The translations under genes and the position numbers were made by a program. This document shows positions 26,087 to 33,895 of a stretch of 64,000 nt of DNA, one piece after another. How positions within the stretch are numbered: position 1 is the stretch's first letter; each line of letters starts with the position of its first letter. Location: positions 372,001-436,000 of the forward strand of contig JAQTQB010000001.1 of NCBI GenBank assembly GCA_028712475.1, in the 5' to 3' direction. The stretch is from Verrucomicrobiales bacterium (lineage in GTDB: Bacteria; Verrucomicrobiota; Verrucomicrobiia; Limisphaerales; UBA11358). The notes under the pieces are model-generated. The model ran no database searches, was not told where the DNA came from, and worked only from the letters and a program-made list of their open reading frames with translations.

Positions 26087-26776
26087 TCACGGTTTCGCCG
26101 CCGTTACTGCTTCGACCGGCTCAAACTCGAAATAGGCGAAGTTGTTGCCTTTGCCGTAGTGAAAGGTCAGGAGCTGCGGGCCGGCGGCGGGAAAGTGGAT
26201 TATGCCGATGTCCGCAAGGTTCCACTGATGAAAGCTCGCGGTCGGCAAGGGCAGGCGGCAGGTGGCGGCAGGCTTGCCATTGAGGTCAAAGGTGACGGTG
26301 TTGGTCTGGAAAGTGTAGAGGGCTTTGATGCGGTAATCGCCAGGGCGGGTCACGTTGACCGTGTAATTGCACCACTCACCATCCTCGGTCCAGCCAATGT
26401 AGAACTGGTTGATGGGCGGAGTGACGAGGTTGGTGTGGTTGAGGTCGGCGAAATCCTTCACGAACGAGACATCCACGCCGTCGCCCTTTCGGAAATGCCA
26501 GATATATTCGCCGGCGTGAGGGCGTTGGTGTTTGGTTTCGAGGTTCAACCTGCCGCTGCCGCTGTTGGTGGAGTCGGTGTCGTGATAGGCGACGCCTTCG
26601 CCGCCGAGATCATAGAGCGCGCACTGGACAATGCCGGGGATGTTCGGCGCACCTGTCTTGTGGAATGTATCGGCGAATGGTTTGCCCTGGTAATCAGCGG
26701 GGACTTCGGCGCGCACGGTGAAGGCCGTGCAGCAGCACATCAAGCCAAGAGCGGCAACGAGAGTTGGGTTGTTCAT
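26087..26776 (-). CDS. Secreted CBM6-like carbohydrate-binding protein
   Basis: 229 residues from the ATG at 26776, with a signal peptide (VAALGLMCCCTAFTVRAEVP). The frame stays open further upstream, but that part lies in the promoter region of the MarR gene. The C-terminal ~120 residues match the CBM6 beta-sandwich: GEWCNYTVNVTRPGDYRIKA, VTFDLNGKPAATCRLP and GPQLLTFHYGKGNNFAYFEF. CBM6 modules bind xylan, glucans or related sugars. The N-terminal region (CALYDLGGEGVAYHDTDSTN) is typical of such verrucomicrobial secreted proteins. No catalytic domain is attached. Confidence 0.75.
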   Translation of the reverse strand: MNNPTLVAALGLMCCCTAFTVRAEVPADYQGKPFADTFHKTGAPNIPGIVQCALYDLGGEGVAYHDTDSTNSGSGRLNLETKHQRPHAGEYIWHFRKGDGVDVSFVKDFADLNHTNLVTPPINQFYIGWTEDGEWCNYTVNVTRPGDYRIKALYTFQTNTVTFDLNGKPAATCRLPLPTASFHQWNLADIGIIHFPAAGPQLLTFHYGKGNNFAYFEFEPVEAVTAAKP

Positions 26777-26886
26777 CAAGGTGATTCTAACGGGACATTC
26801 TCCAGCGTCAGCTTTTTTCTCCCCGACCCCGGCACAACGCCGTTCGCGCTGTTTCGATTTCCGAACACGCTTCGCAAAATAATTGA

Positions 26887-26919
26887 TTGACAATTTCGCC
26901 GTCGTTGTGTATATGCACA
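26887..26919 (+). promoter_or_regulatory. marR promoter with overlapping palindromic operator
   Basis: A consensus -35 TTGACA (26887-26892), a 17-base spacer and TATATG (26910-26915). The -10 lies inside the palindrome TGTGTATATGCACA (26906-26919). The same word in reverse orientation recurs at 27419-27432. The layout fits autorepression. Confidence 0.75.
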
Positions 26920-26924
26920 CTATT

Positions 26925-27362
26925 ATGGCCAAAGAACTGGATTTGTCGGCGATGGAAAACTGCGTGTGCTTCAACCTGCGCTGGGTTTCGCGCGCCTTTT
27001 CGCAGTTCTTTGTGTCTGAGTTGAATCAGCACGGGCTGTTGCCCACGCAAACGCCCATCCTCGGCTTGCTCGCCGCCAAACCGGAAGCAAGCATGGCCGA
27101 GGTCAGCGACTGGCTGGGCATGGATCGCACGACGCTGGTGCGCAATCTGCGTCCGCTCGAACGCGACGGTCTGATCAAGGCCACCGGCAAGGGCCGCGGC
27201 AACAAGGTGAGCCTGGCGCTCACGCCCAGGGGCCGGGCGGTGTTGCAAAAATTTCTGCCCGACTGGCAGCTTGCCCAGCAGAAAGTCATCAAGACCCTCG
27301 GCAAGGAGCGCTGGGCGGAAATCCTCCGCGATCTCGAGCGTGCCGCGCTCGCGTTGACCTGA
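26925..27362 (+). CDS. MarR-family transcriptional regulator
   Basis: 145 residues from the ATG at 26925; the in-frame ATG at 26913 lies inside the operator, so I reject it. The winged helix is clear: LGLLAAKPEASMAEVSDWLG, then MDRTTLVRNLRPLERDGLIK (recognition helix) and the wing KGRGNKVSLALTPRGRAVL. MarR dimers bind short palindromes and usually respond to phenolics or oxidants; Cys residues in ENCVCFNLRW could sense redox state (inference). It sits 18 bases upstream of the QueG-like gene, whose start region contains the second operator copy. Confidence 0.92.
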   Translation: MAKELDLSAMENCVCFNLRWVSRAFSQFFVSELNQHGLLPTQTPILGLLAAKPEASMAEVSDWLGMDRTTLVRNLRPLERDGLIKATGKGRGNKVSLALTPRGRAVLQKFLPDWQLAQQKVIKTLGKERWAEILRDLERAALALT

Positions 27363-27380
27363 ACTAAGCCCGATAAAACC

Positions 27381-28736
27381 ATGAACTCACACACCACCAC
27401 CTTCGATTCAAGAAGAAATGTGCATATACACACTAAAACACCCGTGAGCGCCACTGCGCCCGTGCCCCGCGTGCTTGATGCGGTCTGGCTGCGGGAGCTT
27501 TGTCTGGAGGCCGGCGCGGATGATGCCGGCTTCGTCGAACTGGCGCGTCCCGCGCTGGCCGAGGAACGTCCGCACATTGAGCGGGCCTTTCCGCGCACAC
27601 GCAGCCTGATCAGCTTCGTGTTGCGGATGAACCGGGACAATGTTCGCAGTCCGGCGCGGTCGGTCGCGAACGCGGAGTTCCATCACACGGGCGACGAAGT
27701 GAACAGCGTGGCACGGCGCATCACCGCCGCGTTGGAGAGGGCGGGCGTCCGTGCGCTGAATCCGCCGATGGCGTTTCCGATGGAGGCGGACCGCTGGATG
27801 ACGGAACGCATGTGGGTCGTGGCGCACAAGCCAATCGCGGTTGCAGCCGGTCTGGGGCACATGGGGATTCATCGGAACGTGATTCATCCGCGCTTCGGGA
27901 ATTTCGTCCTGCTGGGCACGATTCTGGTTGCGGCGGAAATCAGCGAATACTCGAAGGAACTGGATTACAATCCATGCCTGACGTGCAAGCTCTGCGTGGC
28001 GGCGTGCCCGGTGGGAGCGATCGGCGCGGATGGCACATTCAACTTCTCGTCGTGCTACACGCACAACTACCGCGAGTTCATGGGCGGATTTGCCGACTGG
28101 GTCGAAGCCATTGCCGACAGCCGGAACGGTTTGGATTACCGCCGCCGGGTGAAGGATTCGGAAAGCGTTTCAACGTGGCAGAGCTTGGGCTTTGGCCCGA
28201 ATTACAAGGCGGCGTATTGCATGGCCGTATGTCCGGCGGGCGAGGATGTGATCGGGCCTTACCTCGCCTCGAAAAAGGATTTTGCCGACGAAGTGATGCG
28301 TCCCTTGCAGGCGAAGCGCGAGCCGGTCTATGTCATTCGCGGTTCAGATGCGGAGGCGCATGTGCAGAAACGTTATCCGCACAAGACCGTGCGGCACGTC
28401 CGCAATTCACTGCGTCCACGCAGCATCGCCGCCTTGCTGCAAGGAATGCCGCTGACTTTCCAGCGACAGGCCGCCGGGAAACTGGAAGCCACCTATCATT
28501 TCGTTTTCATGGGCAGTGAGCAGGTTGAGGCGACCGTGGTGATTCGGAGTGGAGAAATGACGATTGAAAATGGACTGCAAGGCCGGCCAAACATCAAGGT
28601 CACCGCCGATTCAGAAACGTGGCTGGGGTTTCTGGCAAAGGAAAAGAATTTGCTATGGGCGCTGCTGGCGCGGCGCGTCAAACTACGGGGCAATCCCAAA
28701 TGGCTGCTGGCATTCGGACGGTGTTTTCCGTCGTAA
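27381..28736 (+). CDS. QueG-like iron-sulfur protein with C-terminal SCP2 domain
   Basis: 451 residues if started at the ATG at 27381. The operator lies at codons 13-18, so the GTG at 27444 (VSATAPVPRVLDAVW) may be the true start. The N-terminal domain (LCLEAGADDAGFVELARP, HMGIHRNVIHPRFGNFVLLG) resembles epoxyqueuosine reductase and reductive dehalogenase relatives. A 4Fe-4S motif CLTCKLCVAACPVG is near residue 199 and a second Cys cluster YCMAVCPAGED is near residue 280. Residues ~360-451 (EATYHFVFMGSEQVEATVVI and after) form an SCP2 sterol-carrier-like domain. Likely a lipid- or quinone-handling reductase; substrate unknown. Confidence 0.75.
   Translation: MNSHTTTFDSRRNVHIHTKTPVSATAPVPRVLDAVWLRELCLEAGADDAGFVELARPALAEERPHIERAFPRTRSLISFVLRMNRDNVRSPARSVANAEFHHTGDEVNSVARRITAALERAGVRALNPPMAFPMEADRWMTERMWVVAHKPIAVAAGLGHMGIHRNVIHPRFGNFVLLGTILVAAEISEYSKELDYNPCLTCKLCVAACPVGAIGADGTFNFSSCYTHNYREFMGGFADWVEAIADSRNGLDYRRRVKDSESVSTWQSLGFGPNYKAAYCMAVCPAGEDVIGPYLASKKDFADEVMRPLQAKREPVYVIRGSDAEAHVQKRYPHKTVRHVRNSLRPRSIAALLQGMPLTFQRQAAGKLEATYHFVFMGSEQVEATVVIRSGEMTIENGLQGRPNIKVTADSETWLGFLAKEKNLLWALLARRVKLRGNPKWLLAFGRCFPS
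27419..27432. promoter_or_regulatory. Second MarR operator
   Basis: TGTGCATATACACA is the reverse complement of the palindrome in the marR promoter (26906-26919). It contains a -10-like TATACA and lies just upstream of a possible GTG start at 27444. Confidence 0.7.
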
Positions 28737-28756
28737 ATTTCCCGCACTGAAGCCGC

Positions 28757-28943
28757 ATGACCGTCCAGAATCCGCCCCCATTTGGCCGGGTTGACGAAAA
28801 ACAAACACCCTGCAATTCAAAAAAAGGGCGGACAATTGAAAGAGTTTGATGCCATCGAAGGCGGCAGACAGACTTTGGAACGGCTTGGAAATCATCTGAT
28901 GAGGCTGGACATCGCGTTGCAAAAGCAACGCACCGCTGCTTGA
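28757..28943 (+). other. Possible small gene with a frame break at an A7 run
   Basis: One frame reads MTVQNPPPFGRVDEKQTPCN from 28757. A second frame, open from about 28791 to the stop at 28941-28943, continues with GGQLKEFDAIEGGRQTLERL and ends ALQKQRTAA. The two join naturally at the seven-A run near 28820. It may be a small protein broken by a frameshift or a sequencing error, or chance. The gap 28737-28992 otherwise holds only a GCGTTGC/GCAACGC hairpin at 28914-28931. Confidence 0.22.
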
Positions 28944-28992
28944 CTCATCCCCGTCGTGGCGGGATATTCCGAACGCATTTGCCTGAACACAA

Positions 28993-30330
28993 ATGAGTCA
29001 AACCGAGATCAGCAACCCGGAACCGCGGGAAATCGGCCAGGTGGTCGAACATCTTTTCCGTCATGAAGCGGGAAAAATGGTGGCCGCGCTGACGGGCATT
29101 TTCGGCATTGAGCATCTCACGCTGGCGGAGGACGTGGTGCAGGAGGCGCTGGCGCGGGCGTTGCAGACCTGGCCGTTTTACGGCGTGCCGCGCAATCCGG
29201 CGGCATGGATCATGCGCGCCTCGCGCAACCTCGCGCTCGACGTCGTGCGCCGGCAGCAAAATTTCCGCGCGAAGGAGGCGGAAATCATCCGGGTGATGGA
29301 TCGCGACGTCGCCTCGCCGGATGACATCATCTTTTCCGAGCAGGAAATCTCCGACGACCGGCTGCGGATGATGTTTGTGTGCTGTCATCCGGCGATTCCG
29401 GCGGAAGCACAGGTGGCGCTCGCGCTGAAAACGCTTTGCGGCTTCAGCATCACGGAAATCGCCAGCGCATTTTTGACGACGGACGCGGCCATCGCCAAAC
29501 GCCTGACGCGCGCGAAACAGAAAATTGCCGAGGCGAAGATTCCTTTTGAAATTCCCGCCGGTGAAGAATTATCGCAGCGGCTGGACGGCGTTTTGCAGTC
29601 GCTGTATCTGCTGTTCAACGAAGGCTACAAGGCATCGGCCGGCGACAAGCTCGTCCGCGAAGACATTTGCGAGGAGGCGCTCCGGCTGGCGGATTTGCTG
29701 GCGGGACATCCGGCGGGCAACCAGCCGAAGACGCACGCGCTGCTCGCACTGATGCTGCTGACGGCCGCACGAACGCCGGCACGCGTGGACGACGAGGGCA
29801 ATCTGCTGCGCCTGCGCGACCAGGACCGCGCGAAATGGAATCCGGCGATGATTGCGCGCGGCCTGTTTCACCTGACGCACTCGGCCAACGGCGAGGAAAT
29901 TTCCGAGTTCCATTTGCAGGCCGGCATCGCGGCGTGCCATTGCGCGGCGCAGGATTATGCGTCCACCGATTGGGAAAAGATTTTGGCGCTCTACGACCGG
30001 CTGCTGGAGTTTGACGACTCGCCGGTCGTCGCGCTGAACCGCGCCGTGGCGCTGGCGGAAGCGCGCGGGCCGCAGGCGGGCATCGAAGCGGTGAATGCAA
30101 TTCCGAATCTGAAATCGCTGGAGTCGTATTATCTGTTTCACGCGGTGCTGGGCGATTTTGAATGGCAGTTGAACCATCTGCCAATTGCGGCGGCGCATTT
30201 CCAAAGGGCGTTGCAACTGGCGGAAATCAAATCGGAGAAAATTTTTTTGGAAAAGCGGTTGCAGACGTGCGATCAGGTGTCGGGGAGCGCAGCCGCCCCG
30301 GACGGTTCGCGCGGCGGACAGACGGGCTGA
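28993..30330 (+). CDS. ECF42-type RNA polymerase sigma factor with TPR-like extension
   Basis: 445 residues. The N-terminal sigma2 (VVEHLFRHEAGKMVAALTGI and NPAAWIMRASRNLALDVVRR) and sigma4 (LALKTLCGFSITEIASAFLT) regions are followed by a ~220-residue helical extension (LLFNEGYKASAGDKLVREDI and repeat-like helices). That architecture is the ECF42 group, which is genetically linked to DGPF/YCII proteins and acts without a classical anti-sigma factor. Two DGPF genes follow here. The last ~20 residues (SGSAAAPDGSRGGQTG) are encoded by one arm of an inverted repeat, so the C terminus seems repeat-derived. No ECF42-type promoter is visible before this gene itself. Confidence 0.93.
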   Translation: MSQTEISNPEPREIGQVVEHLFRHEAGKMVAALTGIFGIEHLTLAEDVVQEALARALQTWPFYGVPRNPAAWIMRASRNLALDVVRRQQNFRAKEAEIIRVMDRDVASPDDIIFSEQEISDDRLRMMFVCCHPAIPAEAQVALALKTLCGFSITEIASAFLTTDAAIAKRLTRAKQKIAEAKIPFEIPAGEELSQRLDGVLQSLYLLFNEGYKASAGDKLVREDICEEALRLADLLAGHPAGNQPKTHALLALMLLTAARTPARVDDEGNLLRLRDQDRAKWNPAMIARGLFHLTHSANGEEISEFHLQAGIAACHCAAQDYASTDWEKILALYDRLLEFDDSPVVALNRAVALAEARGPQAGIEAVNAIPNLKSLESYYLFHAVLGDFEWQLNHLPIAAAHFQRALQLAEIKSEKIFLEKRLQTCDQVSGSAAAPDGSRGGQTG

Positions 30331-30373
30331 ATTCGGAGGCTCAACGCCAAGACCGGGGCGGGCGCGCTCCCCG
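30284..30373. repeat. Inverted repeat at the 3' end of the sigma gene
   Basis: CGGGGAGCGCAGCCGCCCCG faces GACCGGGGCGGGCGCGCTCC plus CCG. The left arm is coding (sigma C terminus) and the right arm lies after the stop. It may also terminate transcription. Confidence 0.65.
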
Positions 30374-30391
30374 AAAATTTATTTGAATTGT

Positions 30392-30420
30392 TGTCCTAAA
30401 CGGGGCTGGCCGTTCGTCGT
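30392..30420 (+). promoter_or_regulatory. Predicted ECF42 promoter 1
   Basis: TGTCCT (30392-30397), a 17-base spacer and CGTCGT (30415-30420) stand 45 bases before the VOC gene. The same layout occurs at 30899-30927 and 34423-34451. Published ECF42 promoters have a TGTC-type -35 and a CGTC-type -10. Confidence 0.78.
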
Positions 30421-30465
30421 ATCCATGACGGAACGACAAAACCATCAACGATAACAACGAAAATT

Positions 30466-30897
30466 ATGAAAAATTCAATCATTCAACCTTACCTGTTCTT
30501 CGACGGCAAATGCGAGGCGGCCCTCGAATTTTACAAAAAAGCGCTCGGCGCGAACGTCAACATGCTGCTGCGCTTCAAGGACAGTCCCGAACCGCCGAAG
30601 CCGGGCTGCACGCCGGCGGACACGAACAAAGTCATGCACGCGCAGTTTCAGATCGGCGAGACCGTGGTCATGGCGTCGGACGGACGCGCCACGGGCAATC
30701 CAAAGTTCGAGGGTTTCGCGCTGTCGCTCACGGTAAAAACGGAAGCGGAGGCGGACCAGGCTTTCAACGCGCTGGCGAACGGCGGAAAAATTGAAATGCC
30801 GCTGGCAAAAACGTTTTTTTCGGCGAGATTCGGCATGGTCGAGGACAAGTTCGGCGTGTTCTGGATGATTTTGGTGACGCCGAATCCGGTGAAATAA
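30466..30897 (+). CDS. VOC-superfamily protein, PhnB-like
   Basis: 143 residues. Typical small PhnB-like vicinal-oxygen-chelate protein: PYLFFDGKCEAALEFYKKAL at the N terminus and MVEDKFGVFWMILV at the C terminus. These form a beta-alpha-beta-beta-beta metal-site fold, but ligand residues vary and the function is unknown. It is preceded by ECF42 promoter 1 and followed, inside promoter 2, by the DGPF gene. It would be made when the sigma factor is active. Confidence 0.88.
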   Translation: MKNSIIQPYLFFDGKCEAALEFYKKALGANVNMLLRFKDSPEPPKPGCTPADTNKVMHAQFQIGETVVMASDGRATGNPKFEGFALSLTVKTEAEADQAFNALANGGKIEMPLAKTFFSARFGMVEDKFGVFWMILVTPNPVK

Positions 30898-30898
30898 T

Positions 30899-30927
30899 TG
30901 TCGTGAAACGCCGGACTCATTCGTCTT
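30899..30927 (+). promoter_or_regulatory. Predicted ECF42 promoter 2
   Basis: TGTCGT (30899-30904), 17 bases, CGTCTT (30922-30927). The -35 overlaps the last base region of the VOC gene stop, and the DGPF gene starts 42 bases downstream. Confidence 0.75.
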
Positions 30928-30969
30928 AATGTTGAAAGTTAATTTAAACAACCAAACGAAAGGAAAATT

Positions 30970-31371
30970 ATGAGCACACAAAATCAAACCGGCTACATGC
31001 TGCTGTTCGTCGGCATGGACTGGCACAAAGGTCTGTCGCCGGAGCAGGCGCAAACGGTTTCCGAAGCCTGGATGGCGTGGTTCAAACGCCTGAACGAGCT
31101 AGGCAAAGCGGTCGCCGGCCATCCGCTCGGCGGCGAGGGCAAAAGTGTTTCGGGAAAAAATCGCACGGTGACGGATGGGCCGTTCGCGGAAGCCAAGGAA
31201 GCCATCGGCGGCTATTTCATGCTCGATGTGGCGACGATGGACGAGGCCGTGGCCATCGCGCAGCAATGCCCGGGGCTGCCTTACGGCGCAAAAGTGGAGG
31301 TGCGTCCGGTGCTTTCGGAATGCCCGATGGCGATGGAAGCCCGTGTGGAAGCCCAGCTCGCACAGGCTTGA
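30970..31371 (+). CDS. YCII-related DGPF-domain protein
   Basis: 133 residues. It carries the name-giving motif in RTVTDGPFAEAKEAIGGYFM and the N-terminal strand GYMLLFVGMDWHKGL. DGPF proteins are the standard partners and targets of ECF42 sigma factors; their biochemical role is unresolved. An AAAGGAAAA ribosome-binding site precedes the ATG. It is likely transcribed from promoter 2. Confidence 0.93.
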   Translation: MSTQNQTGYMLLFVGMDWHKGLSPEQAQTVSEAWMAWFKRLNELGKAVAGHPLGGEGKSVSGKNRTVTDGPFAEAKEAIGGYFMLDVATMDEAVAIAQQCPGLPYGAKVEVRPVLSECPMAMEARVEAQLAQA

Positions 31372-31404
31372 TCCACTTCAACCGACGCCAAAAATCTGAA
31401 AACC

Positions 31405-31938
31405 ATGAAAACACAAATCACCTCCATCTGCACCCTGTTGCTGCTGGCCACCTCCCTCGGGCTGCAAGCAGTCGAAACCGAAAAGAACGAGAAACCGAAG
31501 CAAGGTTCGGCAGAATTCGAGCGGATGAAAACCCTCGTCGGCTCGTGGACGGGCAAGACCGACATGGGCCAGGGTCCGATGGACATCACGCTGCAATACC
31601 GGCTGCTCGCGGGCGGCACGGTGCTCGAAGAGCGCTGCTTCGCCGGCACGCCGAACGAGATGGTCACGATGTATTACGACCAGAACAACCAACTGGCCAT
31701 GACCCATTACTGCGTGCTGGGCAACCGCCCCGGCATGAAGCTCAAATCCTCCGACGCCAAGACGATCAGGTTCGACTTTGACGCGACCTGCGGCATCAAC
31801 CCCAGGAAGGAATCGCATATGCACGCATTGAGCATCACGTTCGACGACGCGGACACGATCACGACCAGTTGCAAGGCGGTTATGGACGGCAAGGAAATGG
31901 AGGAGAAACCCACCCCGCTCAAGCGCGTGAAGCTGTGA
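31405..31938 (+). CDS. Secreted DUF1579-like protein
   Basis: 177 residues with a signal peptide (ICTLLLLATSLGLQAVETE). The mature part (FERMKTLVGSWTGKTDMGQG) opens like DUF1579/lipocalin-type proteins, in which 'LVGsW.g' starts the barrel. The later strands (GTVLEERCFAGTPNEMVTMY and NQLAMTHYCVLGNRPGMKLK) fit a beta barrel. The ligand is unknown. It lies 33 bases after the DGPF gene and is probably on the same message. Confidence 0.7.
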   Translation: MKTQITSICTLLLLATSLGLQAVETEKNEKPKQGSAEFERMKTLVGSWTGKTDMGQGPMDITLQYRLLAGGTVLEERCFAGTPNEMVTMYYDQNNQLAMTHYCVLGNRPGMKLKSSDAKTIRFDFDATCGINPRKESHMHALSITFDDADTITTSCKAVMDGKEMEEKPTPLKRVKL

Positions 31939-32013
31939 GCGGAACGCCCCGGCAGGAAATGAAAGCACCAACCTTGATTCAAGCACTCTCACCCCACCAA
32001 ACCAAAAAATCCC

Positions 32014-32550
32014 ATGATTAAAAAAATCCTTCTCGGCGGCGGCCTCATCGTTGTCTTCCTCATCGTCGTTGCGATGCAACCCGGCGACTTCAAAGTCAGC
32101 CGCAGCGCCACGCTTGCAGCATCGCCTGCCGCCTTGTTCGAGCAGGTGAACGATCATCGCAAGTTCACCGTGTGGAATCCGTTCATGAAACTCGACCCCA
32201 ATGTGAAGAATACCTACAGCGGCCCGGATTCCGGCGTTGGCGCGGTGTGCAGTTGGGAGGGCAACAGCGACATTGGCGCGGGAAGCTGCACCATCATTGA
32301 GAGCAAACCGGGCGAACTGGTGCGTTGCCGCATGGACTGGAAGCGGCCGATGGCAGGCACCAGCACGGTTGACTTCACGTTCAAACCGGAAGGCGACAAG
32401 ACCATCGTGACGTGGAGCATGTATGGCAAGAATGGTTTCATGGGCAAGGCGATGAGCCTGTTCATGGATTGCGACAAGATGTGTGGTCCCCAATTTGAGC
32501 AGGGCCTTGCCAGTCTCGGTGAAGTCGCCGCCGCCACGCCGGCCAGGTAA
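32014..32550 (+). CDS. SRPBCC (START/Bet v1-like) protein, copy 1
   Basis: 178 residues. One N-terminal membrane segment (LLGGGLIVVFLIVVAMQ), then a helix-grip domain: FKVSRSATLAASPAALFEQV, NDHRKFTVWNPFMKLDP, GNSDIGAGSCTIIESKPGEL, and a C-terminal helix with MDCDKMCGPQFEQGLASL. It is a lipid/hydrophobic-ligand binding fold anchored in the membrane. A close paralogue is at 36412-36948. A 54-base copy of its 3' end sits at 33334-33387, the remnant of another paralogue. Confidence 0.85.
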   Translation: MIKKILLGGGLIVVFLIVVAMQPGDFKVSRSATLAASPAALFEQVNDHRKFTVWNPFMKLDPNVKNTYSGPDSGVGAVCSWEGNSDIGAGSCTIIESKPGELVRCRMDWKRPMAGTSTVDFTFKPEGDKTIVTWSMYGKNGFMGKAMSLFMDCDKMCGPQFEQGLASLGEVAAATPAR

Positions 32551-32580
32551 CAGCAGCCTAATCTCAACAGTGAATAAACT

Positions 32581-33171
32581 ATGAGAAAGATCATTGCCAT
32601 TACCCAAGTCACGCTGGACGGCGTCATGCAGTCGCCCGGTGGCCCCGAGGAGGATCCGAGTGGTGGGTTCACCCACGGAGGCTGGGCCATGCCCTTCATG
32701 GACGACGACTCGGGCCAGGCCATCGGCGAGATTGTCTCCAGTGAGTTCGACCTGCTTCTGGGGCGACGGACCTACGAAATCTGGGCCTCCTACTGGCCGC
32801 ATCACGGTGACAACCCGATTGGGAAGGCCTTCAACCAAGCAACAAAATACGTCGTCACACGCAGCCTCGACCAACTCGATTGGAAGAAATCGCAACACAT
32901 AGGCGGTGATGTCGTGGACGAACTCCGTCGGCTGAAGGCATCGGATGGGCCGGCGTTGCATGTTTGGGGCAGCAGCGAATTGCTGCAGACGCTGATCGCC
33001 GCCGATCACATTGACGAATATCGCCTCTGGGTCTTTCCGGTGGTGCTCGGCGAAGGCAAGCGGCTGTTCGGGAATGGCGTTCCGTCACGCGGCCTCACTT
33101 TGATCGAGACGCGAAGCACGCCCAAGGGCGTTCTCATCAACGCATACCGCCCGAAGCAAGGTAAAATTTGA
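32581..33171 (+). CDS. RibD C-terminal/dihydrofolate reductase-fold protein
   Basis: 196 residues. MRKIIAITQVTLDGVMQSPG, then LLLGRRTYEIWASYWP, KYVVTRSLDQLDWKKSQHI and LHVWGSSELLQTLIAADHID match the stand-alone RibD_C/YyaP-like family, which has a DHFR fold and binds NADPH. Such genes are frequent members of ECF42/DGPF clusters. The physiological reduction catalysed is not known. Confidence 0.9.
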   Translation: MRKIIAITQVTLDGVMQSPGGPEEDPSGGFTHGGWAMPFMDDDSGQAIGEIVSSEFDLLLGRRTYEIWASYWPHHGDNPIGKAFNQATKYVVTRSLDQLDWKKSQHIGGDVVDELRRLKASDGPALHVWGSSELLQTLIAADHIDEYRLWVFPVVLGEGKRLFGNGVPSRGLTLIETRSTPKGVLINAYRPKQGKI

Positions 33172-33187
33172 TGCCCATCGCGACTTT

Positions 33188-33387
33188 ATGAAACAACCAG
33201 CTTTCTCTGAGACCATGCAAATCGGCATCGTGGTGCGCGACCTTGATGCGATGATGCGGGGATATACGGACGACTACGGAGTCGGTCCGTGGGAGATCCA
33301 TCAGTTCAAGCGCGAAAACATCAAAGAGTGGTTGAGCAGGGCCTGGCCAGTCTCGGTGAAGTGGCCGCCGCCACGCCGGCCAAGTAA
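33188..33387 (+). pseudogene. Truncated VOC gene joined to the 3' end of a lost SRPBCC gene
   Basis: The first ~48 codons (MKQPAFSETMQIGIVVRDLD to NIKEW) encode the start of a glyoxalase/methylmalonyl-CoA-epimerase-type VOC domain. At 33334 the DNA switches to a 54-base stretch that matches 32497-32550, the 3' end of SRPBCC copy 1, at about 51 of 54 positions, including its taa stop. The VOC frame runs through this piece out of phase and stops at 33409. This is best read as a deletion scar that removed the end of a VOC gene and most of another SRPBCC gene. Confidence 0.75.
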
Positions 33388-33405
33388 CACTTACCCATTC
33401 ACCCC

Positions 33406-33891
33406 ATGAGCACACCCGTCAAATACCCGCCCATGAGTCCTTACCTCACCGTGAAGGACGCCAGCAAAGCCATCGCGTTTTACCAGGCCGCCTTCGGAGC
33501 CACGGAGCTTTTCCGGCTCACGGATGCGGGCACCGGAACCATTGGCCACGCCGAAATCATGATCAACGGCAGCCACTTCATGCTCGCCGATGAAAATCCC
33601 GCGTGGGGCAGCAAGTCGCCGTTGACCCTTGGCGGCACCGCCGTGAAACTCTGCCTCATGGTGAAGAACATCGACAGCGCCGTGGCCCGCGCGAGTGCGG
33701 CGGGCGCGACCGTCGAGATGCCGCCCAGCGACATGTTCTACGGTTTCCGCTGCGCCGCGATCCGCGATCCGTTCGGCCATCAATGGCTGATCCAGCATGA
33801 GATCGAAAAAGTGTCGCCCCAGGAAATGCAGAAGCGTTGGGATGCGATGGTGAAGTTGGGAACCACGGGTTGCCCGGCCACCGACAAATAA
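33406..33891 (+). CDS. VOC-superfamily protein, PhnB-like, second copy
   Basis: 161 residues. PYLTVKDASKAIAFYQAAFG, HAEIMINGSHFMLADENP and the C-terminal IRDPFGHQWLIQHEIEKV are typical PhnB/glyoxalase-like VOC motifs. It starts at an ATGA overlapping the end of the truncated upstream frame. With the DGPF gene only four bases downstream, it forms a VOC-DGPF pair that mirrors 30466-31371. Confidence 0.88.
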   Translation: MSTPVKYPPMSPYLTVKDASKAIAFYQAAFGATELFRLTDAGTGTIGHAEIMINGSHFMLADENPAWGSKSPLTLGGTAVKLCLMVKNIDSAVARASAAGATVEMPPSDMFYGFRCAAIRDPFGHQWLIQHEIEKVSPQEMQKRWDAMVKLGTTGCPATDK

Positions 33892-33895
33892 GGCC

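Noticed and set aside
26777-26974. Longer CBM6 protein starting at 26974
   Set aside because: The extension covers the marR promoter and operator and would put the signal peptide in the middle of the protein.
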